DNA from: Mycobacterium asiaticum
GTDB lineage: Bacteria; Actinomycetota; Actinomycetes; Mycobacteriales; Mycobacteriaceae
DNA: 59,114 bases
NCBI RefSeq assembly: GCF_001673635.1
Contig: NZ_LZMH01000080.1
Location: forward strand, 1 to 59,114
Direction of reading: 5' to 3'
Shown here piece after piece: positions 33,549 through 42,025 of this stretch (its first letter is position 1; every line of letters starts with the position of its first letter). The notes under the pieces are model-generated. The model was not told the DNA's origin. It searched no databases and saw only the letters and a program-made list of their open reading frames with translations. The position numbers and the translations under genes are program-made.

Positions 33549-34331
33549 TCAGCGGTTGAGGTCCCACTGGCCGAAGTCGGCGGCCAGCACGTCGTCGACG
33601 TCGACGTGTATCCCGCCCAGCACGGGGCCGTCCAGCACGCCCTGATACAGCACCGCGGCCGGCTCGCGCTGCCCGTTCGACCATGCTCTTGTCTGCCATG
33701 CCCAGCGGTGCCCTGGCGTGGTCGAGTTTCCGACGACGTTGTCGCCGATCGCCCAGCCGCACGCCTGGGCATGCCCGTAGATGCCGGTGCGGCCGACGCC
33801 CAGCACGGAGTTGATGCCGCGGAACCATTGCACCGCAATGTCATTCCAGGTGTTTCGGTCGATGTTGTCGTCGACGCTGAAGAAGATCGGCGCCGACGGT
33901 GTGCCACCCGCGGCGTTGTGCAGGTTCAGCGCCGTTTTCGCGTCCGCCACGCCGCCGTCGTAGCCGCGGGTGTAGTCGGACGGGTCGGGCCAGCCGGGTT
34001 TGCCGTACTGGAAGTTGCTGACGATCTGCAGGCCGGCCGCCCGAAGCGAGTCGGCGTACTGCCGGGTGATGGGCTTGGCCTCGAAGTTGGAGCCGGGCCG
34101 CGCCTCGGACACGTAATTCACCACCCCGTCGTAGCCGGCGGCCTTGATCTCCTCGGGGGCGATCCTGCGCTCGGCAAAGTCGATGAGCCGGGTGGCCGCC
34201 GCCGAAGCCGGTGGTGGGCTCAACGCCGCAGCCAGCGGCGCCGCGCCCAGCAATACCGGGGCCAGTGCGTAGCGGAAAACGTCGCGTCGGGAAACGGAGC
34301 CGGGGGTGTGCTGGGTTGCCGAGTCGTGCAT
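33549..34331 (-). CDS. Tat-exported DUF1906 protein (Rv2525c-like glycoside-hydrolase fold)
   Basis: The 260-residue protein has a twin-arginine signal (SRRDVFRYALAPVLLGAAPL). The DUF1906 core follows: LIDFAERRIAPEEIKAAGYD, VVNYVSEARPGSN, FFSVDDN and a terminal HVDVDDVLAADFGQWDLN. This matches Rv2525c of M. tuberculosis, a Tat substrate with a TIM-barrel fold similar to GH25-type hydrolases and linked to cell-wall properties. Asp residues in DFAERR and VDDN are candidate catalytic acids. Orthology to Rv2525c is likely, although here it lies beside katG. Confidence 0.9.
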   Translation of the reverse strand: MHDSATQHTPGSVSRRDVFRYALAPVLLGAAPLAAALSPPPASAAATRLIDFAERRIAPEEIKAAGYDGVVNYVSEARPGSNFEAKPITRQYADSLRAAGLQIVSNFQYGKPGWPDPSDYTRGYDGGVADAKTALNLHNAAGGTPSAPIFFSVDDNIDRNTWNDIAVQWFRGINSVLGVGRTGIYGHAQACGWAIGDNVVGNSTTPGHRWAWQTRAWSNGQREPAAVLYQGVLDGPVLGGIHVDVDDVLAADFGQWDLNR

Positions 34332-34348
34332 CGCGCGATGGTAACGCG

Positions 34349-35188
34349 TCAGCCTCGCTGCAACCGAGCCCTGGCCTCCGCTGCCGCGTCCGCGGCAGCT
34401 TCGCTGGCGTCCCGCGCGGACCGGTATCGGTCCTCGGCCGCGCTCAGTTCGCGCTCGGCCGCCCGCAGCGTCTTGAGCGCTTCGTCGCGGCGCTGCTCGG
34501 CCGCCTCGACCGCGGCACGCCGTTCGGACAGCGCCCGGTCGGCCTTGGCTTCGGCGCGCTCGGCGGCGGCCAGCGCAGCGGTCAGCTTTTCCCGCTGCCG
34601 GCGGGCGGCCTCGGCATCCTTGTCGCGTTCGGGTGCCCCAGCCGCTTTCGGTTTCGGCTTCGGTTTCGCTTTCGGCGGTGTCGCCGGCCGGTCGCCGCGC
34701 GCCGGTTTCGACACGGCTGTCACGTCGCCGAAATCACCGAATCCGGACCATTGTTCGGCCTTGGCGAGCCGGCCCAGCCGCGCCGCGACGTCCGGGTCGG
34801 CGATGGCGGCTTGCAATGTGCCGGCCACGTCGTCACGCACCGCCGCCGAGGGTTTCTTCAGGTCGGCGGCGTCGAAGGCTGCCCGGGTGAGTTCGTTGAT
34901 CAGGGTGTGCTGACGGGCCGACAGTTCCCGGATCTGCACGCCGTCCATGGCGGCATGGGCGGCCCGCAGGCTGTCGCCGAGCTCAGCCAGGCGCGACTTG
35001 GCATCCCGCTGCCCTATCACCAGCCGGTTGACCATCCACGCCGCGGTGGTGGGTCGGCGGGCGGCCGAGATCTCTTTGGCCGTTGCCGCGTCCCCGCGGT
35101 CCTTGGCCGCTTTCGCCAATTTCTTGCGCTCGGCCGTGAACTCGTCGGGCGGCGCCCAGTACAGGGTGTCGAGCTCGTCGTCGGCCAT
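34349..35188 (-). CDS. Coiled-coil conserved hypothetical protein
   Basis: The 279-residue protein starts MADDELDTLYWAPPDEFTAE at the ATG at 35188. Residues 1-140 are helical with a conserved-looking ARRPTTAAWMVNRLV. A Pro/Lys-rich linker (PPKAKPKPKPKAAG, about 175) separates a C-terminal Ala/Glu/Arg-rich coiled coil of about 85 residues. There is no signal peptide or membrane segment. I know similar proteins only as conserved actinobacterial hypotheticals. It is divergent from the L,D-transpeptidase gene (76 bp apart) and runs toward the DUF1906 gene, 17 bp away on the same strand. Confidence 0.82.
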   Translation of the reverse strand: MADDELDTLYWAPPDEFTAERKKLAKAAKDRGDAATAKEISAARRPTTAAWMVNRLVIGQRDAKSRLAELGDSLRAAHAAMDGVQIRELSARQHTLINELTRAAFDAADLKKPSAAVRDDVAGTLQAAIADPDVAARLGRLAKAEQWSGFGDFGDVTAVSKPARGDRPATPPKAKPKPKPKAAGAPERDKDAEAARRQREKLTAALAAAERAEAKADRALSERRAAVEAAEQRRDEALKTLRAAERELSAAEDRYRSARDASEAAADAAAEARARLQRG

Positions 35189-35264
35189 ACCGCCATGATC
35201 TCCCCCGCCCGGGTGAGTAATGCAACTGTTTCGAAGAGCAGGCCAAGGGCTACCTAACGCCGTG

Positions 35265-36518
35265 ATGAAAACCAACCCAGTTCACGGCCGACGCCGCTGG
35301 TTGCTGCTGTGCCTGCTTGTTGTGCTCGGCGTAGTCGGCGCAGTTCAGCTGGCATCGCACTGGCGGTGCCCGGACAGCCGCTGCGCCGGCGGCCTGACCA
35401 CCGCAACGGGACCCGCCCGGGTTACCGTGACGCCCGGTGCCGACGCGCATGATGTTCAGCCGGTCACCCAGGTCGAGGTGAAGGCCGAGACGGGAAGCCT
35501 CACCGACGTTCGGATGGTCAACGATGCGGGCAAACCGGTCGACGGTGTGATGACCCCGGACAACACCGTCTGGAAGCCCGTCACCGCGCTGGGCTACGCA
35601 CGGACCTACACCCTCACCGTCACCAGCCGCGGGCCCAATGGCGAAGAGAACACCCAGGTTTCGTCGTTCTCGACGGTGCGGCCGTCGAATCAGACCAAGG
35701 TCACGTTCACCACCACCTCGGAGGCGGCCCTGCGGGAGGGCGGCACCTACGGGGTGGGAACGGTCATCGTCGCGCATTTCGACGAGCCCATCTCCGACCG
35801 CGCCGCCGCCGAACGGCGGTTGACGGTAACCACCAACCCCGCGGTGCAGGGTTCTTGGTTCTGGGTCGACGACCAACACGCCCATTGGCGTCCGGAACGG
35901 TACTACTCACCGGGGACCACCGTCACGACCGAGGCCAAGATCTACGGAATCCCGGTGGGCAACGGCCTGTTCGGCCAGGAGGACAGCCGCGTGTCGTTCC
36001 GGATCGGCGACGCCCACGTCTCCATCGCCGACGACGCCACCAAGCTGATCAGCGTCTTCGACAACGGGAAACTGGTCCGCACCATGCCGACGTCCATGGG
36101 GATGGGCGGGACCGAGACGATCGGTGGCCGGACCCTGTCCTTCTGGACCCCGCCCGGCGTCTACACCGTGCTGGACAAGGCGAACCCGGTGGTGATGGAC
36201 TCCTCGACCTTCGGCCTGCCCAAGAACTCCCGGCTCGGCTATCGCGAAACCATCAACTACGCCACCCGGATCAGCATCGACGGCATCTATCTGCACCAGC
36301 TTGACTCAACGGTGTGGGCGCAGGGGCACACCGACACCTCGCATGGCTGCCTGAACCTCAACGGTGAGAACGCCAAGTGGTTCTATGACTTCTCGGTGCC
36401 CGGCGATGTTGTGGAGGTCCGCAACAGCGGTGGCCCGCCGCTGAAGACCGAGCAAAACGGCGACTGGACTCTGAGCTGGGAACAGTGGCGCAAGGGCAGC
36501 GCGCTGCAAACCCAATAG
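35265..36518 (+). CDS. L,D-transpeptidase with Ig-like domains
   Basis: The 417-residue protein has a short cytoplasmic N-terminus and one membrane anchor (WLLLCLLVVLGVVGAVQLA). Two Ig-like regions follow (about 45-140 and 145-245), then a YkuD catalytic domain with His360 and Cys362 in TDTSHGCLNLN. These periplasmic enzymes make 3-3 cross-links in peptidoglycan and are targets of carbapenems. The layout and C-terminal GDWTLSWEQWRKG match LdtMt2-type enzymes, but there is no lipobox. ATG 35265 (MKTNPVHGRRRW) is chosen for the signal anchor; ATG 35220 is possible. Confidence 0.92.
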   Translation: MKTNPVHGRRRWLLLCLLVVLGVVGAVQLASHWRCPDSRCAGGLTTATGPARVTVTPGADAHDVQPVTQVEVKAETGSLTDVRMVNDAGKPVDGVMTPDNTVWKPVTALGYARTYTLTVTSRGPNGEENTQVSSFSTVRPSNQTKVTFTTTSEAALREGGTYGVGTVIVAHFDEPISDRAAAERRLTVTTNPAVQGSWFWVDDQHAHWRPERYYSPGTTVTTEAKIYGIPVGNGLFGQEDSRVSFRIGDAHVSIADDATKLISVFDNGKLVRTMPTSMGMGGTETIGGRTLSFWTPPGVYTVLDKANPVVMDSSTFGLPKNSRLGYRETINYATRISIDGIYLHQLDSTVWAQGHTDTSHGCLNLNGENAKWFYDFSVPGDVVEVRNSGGPPLKTEQNGDWTLSWEQWRKGSALQTQ

Positions 36519-36606
36519 CGCGCAGTTCGAATCGCCGAGAAGTCAAGTTTATGCAGGTCGCGGACGGTTATCCGGGATGCGCTCGCAGGACCCCGCCCTG
36601 GGGGGT

Positions 36607-38004
36607 ATGTCCGGTCGTATGCAAGTCGAAGTCATCGAAACCTCGAGTCTGGGTGATCGAAGCTACGTGGTGGTCGGCGATGACGCGGTGGTGGTGATCG
36701 ATCCTCAGCGTGACATCGACCGGATCACCCGGCTGCTCGGCGACCGCGCCGGGCGCATCACCCACGTGCTGGAGACACACCTGCACAACGACTATGTGAC
36801 GGGCGGGCTCGAGCTTTCCCGAGCCACCGGCGCCGAGTATGTGGTGCCGGCGGGCGACGAACAGCTCGGCTACCCCGCCCGCCGGGTGCGCGACGGCGAC
36901 ATCATCAAGGCCGGCGATTTCAGCCTGCGGGCGGTTCACACGCCCGGCCACACCCGCGAGCACGTCAGCTATGTGCTCACCGCGGCCTCGGGTCAGGTGG
37001 TGGGCGTATTCACTGGCGGGTCAATGCTTTTCGACACCACCGGGCGCACCGACCTGCTGGGCGCCGAACACGCCCACGAACTCACCGTCGACCAGTACCG
37101 GTCGGTGCGCCGGCTGGCCGACGAACTTCCCGCCGACGCCGCGGTCTACCCCACCCACGGCTTCGGCAGTTTCTGCTCGGCCGACACCGCCGGCCGCGAC
37201 TCGTCGACCGTGGGCGAGCAACGCCGGACCAACCCGGCGCTGACCAAGGATGAAGAAACCTTCGTCGAGGAGTTACTTGCCGGGCTGTCGGACTATCCCG
37301 CCTACTACGAGCACATGGGCGTCATCAACCGCAACGGCCCCGAGGCGGTCGACCTGTCGGATCCCGCGCCGGTCGATCCCGCCGAATTGCGCCGACGCAT
37401 CGAAGCCGGCGAATGGGTGGTCGACTTGCGATCCCGAACCGCTTTCGCCGCGGGGCACCTCGGTGGCTCCTATGGGTTCGAGCTCTCGGACCCCTTCATC
37501 ACCTATCTGGGTTGGCTGTACGCCTGGGGTGAGCCGTTGACGTTGATCGGCGACGACGCGCATCAGATCGCCACGGCGCGAAGGGAACTGGTGCGCATCG
37601 GGGTGGATGATGTGCGCGGCGCGGCGACCGGAGACATCCAGAAGCTGGCCGATGGATCGGAATTGCGGTCCTATCGGGTAGCCGACTTCGGTGCGCTGGT
37701 CTCCGAGATCGGTCGCGACGACGTCGCCGTGCTCGATGTCCGCCGCGAGGACGAATTCCTCGACAGTCACGTGCTCAAGGCGATCAACATCCCGGTGCAC
37801 GAACTGACGCGGCGCCACGACGAACTACCCGACGCCGAGATATGGGTGCACTGCGCGAGCGGATACCGCGCCTCGGTGGCGGCCTCGATCCTGGACAAGT
37901 ACGGCCGCACCGCGGTTCTGGTCGACGACAAGTTCGGCGCCGCCGAGGAACTCGGATTGACCGAGGCTGGCCGGGGGTCTGCGGGGGCCCCGTCGACGGT
38001 CTAG
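36607..38004 (+). CDS. MBL-fold persulfide-dioxygenase-like protein with two rhodanese domains
   Basis: The 465-residue product combines an N-terminal metallo-beta-lactamase domain (ETHLHNDYVTGG, HTPGHTREHVS, TGGSMLF), typical of ETHE1/persulfide dioxygenases, with two rhodanese modules. The first (DLRSRTAFAAGHLGG) lacks a catalytic Cys. The second has Cys416 in WVHCASGYRAS. Such fusions oxidise glutathione- or mycothiol-persulfide and move sulfur to acceptors. The start is uncertain: ATG 36607 or 36619 (MQVEVIETSS), both after a GGGGG run. It converges with the YgaP-like gene, 1 bp between stops. Confidence 0.9.
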   Translation: MSGRMQVEVIETSSLGDRSYVVVGDDAVVVIDPQRDIDRITRLLGDRAGRITHVLETHLHNDYVTGGLELSRATGAEYVVPAGDEQLGYPARRVRDGDIIKAGDFSLRAVHTPGHTREHVSYVLTAASGQVVGVFTGGSMLFDTTGRTDLLGAEHAHELTVDQYRSVRRLADELPADAAVYPTHGFGSFCSADTAGRDSSTVGEQRRTNPALTKDEETFVEELLAGLSDYPAYYEHMGVINRNGPEAVDLSDPAPVDPAELRRRIEAGEWVVDLRSRTAFAAGHLGGSYGFELSDPFITYLGWLYAWGEPLTLIGDDAHQIATARRELVRIGVDDVRGAATGDIQKLADGSELRSYRVADFGALVSEIGRDDVAVLDVRREDEFLDSHVLKAINIPVHELTRRHDELPDAEIWVHCASGYRASVAASILDKYGRTAVLVDDKFGAAEELGLTEAGRGSAGAPSTV

Positions 38005-38005
38005 G

Positions 38006-38590
38006 TCACCGACCTCGGCCGCCGAGTTTGGCCACGACGGTGTCGGCGTCGGCAGCTGCGGCCCGGTTGTAGGGCAGCTTGGACAGGGCGCCGGCCATCG
38101 CGCACGTGTCGGTGACGGCCGCGAACGTCAATCCGCCGCCGATCGCGGCCGCGAGCCACTTCAGCTTCGGCAGCACGACGCTGCCGATCACGGACGACAG
38201 CACGATGGAGCCCGCGACCAGTCGCACCTGCCGCTCGAGTTCCCAACGTTGCCGCCCACGGTCGAGGGCTCGACCCTCGCCCTGCCAACCCGTGATCCCG
38301 TTCTCCAGCACCCGGCCGGAGGGCACACCGGCGCCGCGCAGCAACTCCCCGGCTTTGGCCGCCCGCTGACCCGACTTGCAGACCAGCACCACTTCGTCCT
38401 GTGTGAGTTGCTCGGAGATTTCGGATCGACGTGCCCGCAGCACATCCAGGGGCACGTTGTAGGACCCGGCGATGTGGGCCGACTCGTACTCGGCGGGCGT
38501 TCGCACGTCCAGCACCCGTGGGGGCCTGGACGAGTCGAGCAGCTTGTCGAGTTCCGCCGGGCTGATGGTGGCCGTAGCCGATGCATTCAT
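38006..38590 (-). CDS. Membrane rhodanese (YgaP-like: rhodanese + DUF2892)
   Basis: The 194-residue protein has an N-terminal rhodanese domain (RVLDVRTPAEYESAHIAGSY, catalytic Cys in VLVCKSGQRAAKAG). A C-terminal DUF2892 part with two membrane helices follows (LVAGSIVLSSVIGSVVL and WLAAAIGGGLTFAAV). YgaP-type proteins are membrane sulfurtransferases that carry persulfide and may export thiocyanate. The ATG at 38590 has GAGGGAGAA 5 nt upstream. It faces the MBL-rhodanese gene; together they form a sulfide/persulfide handling pair. Confidence 0.9.
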   Translation of the reverse strand: MNASATATISPAELDKLLDSSRPPRVLDVRTPAEYESAHIAGSYNVPLDVLRARRSEISEQLTQDEVVLVCKSGQRAAKAGELLRGAGVPSGRVLENGITGWQGEGRALDRGRQRWELERQVRLVAGSIVLSSVIGSVVLPKLKWLAAAIGGGLTFAAVTDTCAMAGALSKLPYNRAAAADADTVVAKLGGRGR

Positions 38591-38788
38591 GCCGTTCTCC
38601 CTCGTCAACTGGGTCGCCGGTGGGCACCGCGATCCGGTGAACTGTCCTTATTCGGATACCCGGCGAGGCGCTCGCAGGCCCCAATTGAAATCGCCGCGAC
38701 TTTTAGCCCGTCGTCCGGCGCTCCTGCTCGGGTGAAACATTGTTGTTAAGCCGCGCTATGGCCGCGCCGGAGTCGCTAACATCTTGCT

Positions 38789-39481
38789 GTGCTTGCTCTC
38801 GGTGCCCGGAAATTGCTCGTTCGCGGTTTCGCCGCCGCCGTGCCGGCGGTTGCGGTTTTCCTCTCTGGCGTGGTGTTGCCGCCTGGTACGCCCGGTGCCC
38901 CGGCAACGGCGTCGGCCAGTTGCCCCGATGTCGAGGTCGTGTTTGCTCGCGGCCGATTCGAGTCTGCGGGACCGGGCACGCTCGGCAACGCCTTCATCAG
39001 CTCGCTGCGTTCCAAGATTGGCGGACGCAGTATGGGCACCTACGCCGTGAAGTACCCCGCCGACACCGAAGTCGATGTGGGCGCCAACGACATGAGCCGG
39101 CACGTCCAATACATGGCGAACAGCTGCCCGAACACCCGTCTGGTGTTGGGTGGCTACTCACTCGGTGCGGCGGTGACCGACGTGGTGCTGGCGGTCCCGC
39201 TGTCCGCCTTCGGATTCGACAGCCCGCTGCCGGAAGGCACCGATCAACACATCGCCGCGGTTGCCCTGTTCGGCAACGGTATTCAGTGGGTCGGGCCGAT
39301 CACCAACTTCAGTCCGATCTACAACGACCGGACCATCGAGCTCTGTCACGGGGCCGATCCCGTGTGTAACCCGGCCGACCCGAACACCTGGAAAGAGAAC
39401 TGGCCGCAACACCTGGCCAGCGCGTACGTCGACGCGGGGATGGCCAACCAGGCCGCCGACTTCGTCGCCGGCAAGCTGTAA
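38789..39481 (+). CDS. Secreted cutinase-family serine esterase (second copy)
   Basis: The 230-residue protein starts at GTG 38789 and has a long signal peptide (about 1-43, through PATASA). The mature core shows CPDVEVVFARGRFESAG, nucleophile elbow GGYSLGAAV, Asp in GADPVCN and His in WPQHLASAY. It is a cutinase-like lipase/esterase, about 35-40% similar by eye to the one at 20910 and closer to the Cut3-type sequence pattern (VALFGNG). The elbow has Leu where many members have Gln. It lies 198 bp from the divergent rhodanese gene and meets the next gene stop-to-stop. Confidence 0.92.
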   Translation: MLALGARKLLVRGFAAAVPAVAVFLSGVVLPPGTPGAPATASASCPDVEVVFARGRFESAGPGTLGNAFISSLRSKIGGRSMGTYAVKYPADTEVDVGANDMSRHVQYMANSCPNTRLVLGGYSLGAAVTDVVLAVPLSAFGFDSPLPEGTDQHIAAVALFGNGIQWVGPITNFSPIYNDRTIELCHGADPVCNPADPNTWKENWPQHLASAYVDAGMANQAADFVAGKL

Positions 39482-39721
39482 TTACCGGTTTCTGGACCGC
39501 AGCGCAGTCCAGCCGATCACCGGCGCCGCGCCGCGCACGACAACCATGCGCTGAACGCGGCGAGCCACCACCAGTCCGGCCAGCTGCACGGCAAGGCGGC
39601 CGAGGGCGACCCGGCTCGTTCGTTGTTTCCAGGTCATCGGTCTGCCGGCGGTGCGACGGCCCCACTGGTAACCGATGCACAGGGCCATCCCCAGCGCACA
39701 GCCAACGAAGAGCACGGTCAT
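39482..39721 (-). CDS. Small membrane protein (79 aa), function unknown
   Basis: The frame encodes MTVLFVGCALGMALCIGYQW, one clear membrane helix, followed by a basic, helical tail (WKQRTSRVALGRLAVQLAGLVV). The ATG at 39721 is preceded by GAGGA 12 nt upstream; the frame also contains ATG 39784 (MLAEVWLACDP), giving 100 residues. Its stop abuts the cutinase stop exactly. I do not recognise a family. The hydrophobic start and the back-to-back stop make it more likely real than chance. Confidence 0.55.
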   Translation of the reverse strand: MTVLFVGCALGMALCIGYQWGRRTAGRPMTWKQRTSRVALGRLAVQLAGLVVARRVQRMVVVRGAAPVIGWTALRSRNR

Positions 39722-40477
39722 GAGATCAGCGTCCTCGGCCGGCGTCGCAACCGGGTCACACGCCAGCCACACCTCGGCCAACATGGGGCGCCCCGGTGCC
39801 CGAAATAAAATCATCGTGATGAATACGGCATCGCGGACGGATTTTAGGGAACCCCCAGCGGGTAAATAAGTTCACGCCGCGCCGAACTATTGCAACGGAA
39901 TGTCATATCGTCGCCGTGCGAATTTATATTCAATGATTCACCTTGCTGTGCTATAGGGTCGGTCGGCGTGGCGGCCGCAGCGGATACCGGTGCGTTCACC
40001 GGTGCCGCCTCTGGTCGGTTGCGGGTGAGCGAATCTGGCCGTGCGGGCATTGCGTGGTGGCCGGCCTGGATGCCAGCCTCACTGCGGCAACGCCAGTCGG
40101 CAGGTTTATGGGTCAGCCTGTCGCCCTGCGAAAAAACGGTCACTACAAGGGTTTAGACAGAAGCGTTGGCCTGGATGCAGGCCCGGTATGCCTCGGGAGA
40201 TCGACCGGCTCTCCGGCGGCGTGGCCGCTCGGCGCCGCTCGATCGGGAGCCGCAGATTATCCGCCGAAGAACTGCTGGGAGGCTGCGGGATTTCTATGAA
40301 CTAGATGTGACTAAAAATCAACATGAATGTTGAGGAAACATCAAGATCAGGGTCCATTCCGGAGAATCGGGCTCGTTGAACGGGCGGACGCTCTGTCAAT
40401 ACCGTCCTAGACAACGGCAGCACATTGACGTGTATTGAGCCGAGCGTCTGTCCCCACAGCTCGTATGGAGGAACTTT
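39722..40477. other. Long intergenic region upstream of the PE-PPE-PPE operon
   Basis: About 750 bp has no convincing gene. Short open frames (for example 39890-40156) have poor starts and no recognisable protein features. The base composition is less GC-rich than its surroundings in 39830-39960 and 40300-40340. A perfect inverted repeat tcaacat-ga-atgttga occurs at 40318-40333, about 145 bp before the PE start, and TATGGAGGAAC just before 40478 supplies the ribosome-binding site. The region probably contains the operon promoter and perhaps an untranslated leader. Confidence 0.5.
40318..40333. promoter_or_regulatory. Palindrome upstream of the PE gene
   Basis: A perfect 7-bp inverted repeat with 2-bp spacer (tcaacat-ga-atgttga) in an AT-rich patch about 145 bp before the PE start. 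Its size suits a dimeric repressor or activator. Symmetry is seen in the sequence; the bound protein is unknown. Confidence 0.4.
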
Positions 40478-40777
40478 ATGTCTTTCGTCCGCACTTATCC
40501 AGAGCACCTGGCCGCGGCCGCCAGCAACCTGCGGTCCCTGGGGGCAGCCCTGAACGTGGGTAACGCGGCAGCGGCCGCGCCCACGACGGGCGTCGTTCCG
40601 GCGGCCGCGGACGAGGTGTCGATCCTGACGGCGGCGCAGTTCGCCACCCACGCCGCGCGGTTCCAAGAACTGCACGCGCGTGCGGCCCAGATCCAAGCGG
40701 CTCTGACGGCCACGCTGGCCACCAGCGCGGGTTCGTATGCGGAGACCGAAGCCGCCAACGCCGCTGCCGCTCACTAG
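40478..40777 (+). CDS. PE family protein (PE18/19-like, 99 aa)
   Basis: A PE domain alone: MSFVRTYPEHLAAAASNLRS, PTTGVVPAAADEVSILTAAQ, ending GSYAETEAANAAAAH. YAETE is the YxxxD/E type VII secretion signal. The sequence and length match PE18/PE19 encoded in the ESX-5 locus. PE proteins pair with a PPE partner and are exported as a heterodimer. GGAGG precedes the ATG by 7 nt. The PPE gene starts 34 bp downstream, so the partner is very probably that protein. Confidence 0.95.
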   Translation: MSFVRTYPEHLAAAASNLRSLGAALNVGNAAAAAPTTGVVPAAADEVSILTAAQFATHAARFQELHARAAQIQAALTATLATSAGSYAETEAANAAAAH

Positions 40778-40811
40778 CGCACAAACACCGGGACTTAGGG
40801 GATAAATAGCG

Positions 40812-41999
40812 ATGGTTGATTACGGCCTGTTGCCGCCCGAGATCAACTCAGGGCGCATCTACGCCGGTCCGGGCGCAGGTTCGCTGCTCGCGGCCGCCAC
40901 CGCCTGGAGTGGGCTGGCGGCTGATCTGCAAGCCGCAGCGGCCGGGCATCGATCGGTGGTCACCGCGTTGACCAGTGGACCGTGGCTCGGGCCGGCCGCG
41001 GGGAAATTGCTGGCGAGCGTGAGTCCGTTCATCACCTGGCTGGAGACCAGCGCCGAGCAGGCCGGTGAGGCGGCCAGCCAGGCGAGCGCAGCCGTGGCCG
41101 CCTATGAGGCGGCCTTCGCGGCCAGCGTGCCGCCGCCCCTGATCGCGGCCAACCGTGCCCAGTTGCAGGAACTGATCACCACGAATCTGCTGGGCCAGAA
41201 CAGTGCGGCGATCGCGCAACTCGAGGCGCAGTATGCCGAATTCTGGGCGCAGGACTCGGGGGCGATGTACACCTACGCCGGCCGGTCGGCGTCGGCCGCC
41301 CAGCTGTCGGAGCTGCCCGCACCGGCCGAAGTCGCCGACCCACTGGGGGTCGCCGACCAGGCCATCGCGGTCTTCAAGGCGCAGGTCAACAGCGTCTACA
41401 CCAACGTCAACAACGTGACGTCGCAAATCACGCCACGGGTCGGTGACATGCTGAAGACGCTGTCTGCGCCGATCAACGGCGCGGCCATCGACCAGTTCCT
41501 GGTTGCCAACACTCCCCTGGACGACATCGTCTCGCTGTACGGCAAGTACCTGTCCCCGTACGTGAACTCGCTGGCGGCGATGATCCAGTCGACGCAGTCC
41601 TTCGGTCAGGTCAGCAACGGTCTGACCGCCATGGCCAACTTCGCGAAACCCGCCGCCGCGGCGGCGGGCAAGGCAGCCGAAGGTGCGGCGTCGGCCGCCG
41701 GCGCCGCCGCGCAAGCCGCCGGGTCGGCAGCTGCCGGGGTGGCATCCAAGGTTGGCGCCGTGGCCGCGGGCCTGGGTAAGGCAACTCCGATCGGTGGCCT
41801 TTCGGTGCCGGCGAATTGGGTTCCGTGGCAGGCCACCACCAACCCGGGCTTGGTGTCCGCGATTTCGACCGGCGCCGAAGGCAACAGCTTCCCGATGGCC
41901 CCGCCGTTCGGCCAGTTCGTCAACGGCGGTTACGGCCGCAACCAACCGACCTACGGCTTCAAGCCTTCGGTCATGGCGAAGCCACCGGCCGCCGGCTAA
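40812..41999 (+). CDS. PPE family protein, SVP subgroup (first of a tandem pair)
   Basis: The 395-residue product begins MVDYGLLPPEINSGRIYAGP with the PPE domain to about 175 (GPWLGP WxG turn, FWAQDSGAMYTYAG). A variable Ala-rich middle follows, then GGLSVPANW near 330 and a C-terminal PTYGFKPSVMAKPPAAG, features shared with PPE25-27 of the ESX-5 region. It is expected to be exported with the adjacent PE protein by ESX-5. The next PPE gene follows after 26 bp and is similar throughout, which points to tandem duplication. Confidence 0.95.
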   Translation: MVDYGLLPPEINSGRIYAGPGAGSLLAAATAWSGLAADLQAAAAGHRSVVTALTSGPWLGPAAGKLLASVSPFITWLETSAEQAGEAASQASAAVAAYEAAFAASVPPPLIAANRAQLQELITTNLLGQNSAAIAQLEAQYAEFWAQDSGAMYTYAGRSASAAQLSELPAPAEVADPLGVADQAIAVFKAQVNSVYTNVNNVTSQITPRVGDMLKTLSAPINGAAIDQFLVANTPLDDIVSLYGKYLSPYVNSLAAMIQSTQSFGQVSNGLTAMANFAKPAAAAAGKAAEGAASAAGAAAQAAGSAAAGVASKVGAVAAGLGKATPIGGLSVPANWVPWQATTNPGLVSAISTGAEGNSFPMAPPFGQFVNGGYGRNQPTYGFKPSVMAKPPAAG

Positions 42000-42025
42000 C
42001 GGCCGGAGCAGGGGGACAAAAGCTG

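Noticed and set aside
39890..40156. An 88-codon open frame in the long intergenic region.
   Set aside because: No ribosome-binding site, odd composition (Cys/Trp/Ser-rich) and no recognisable family.
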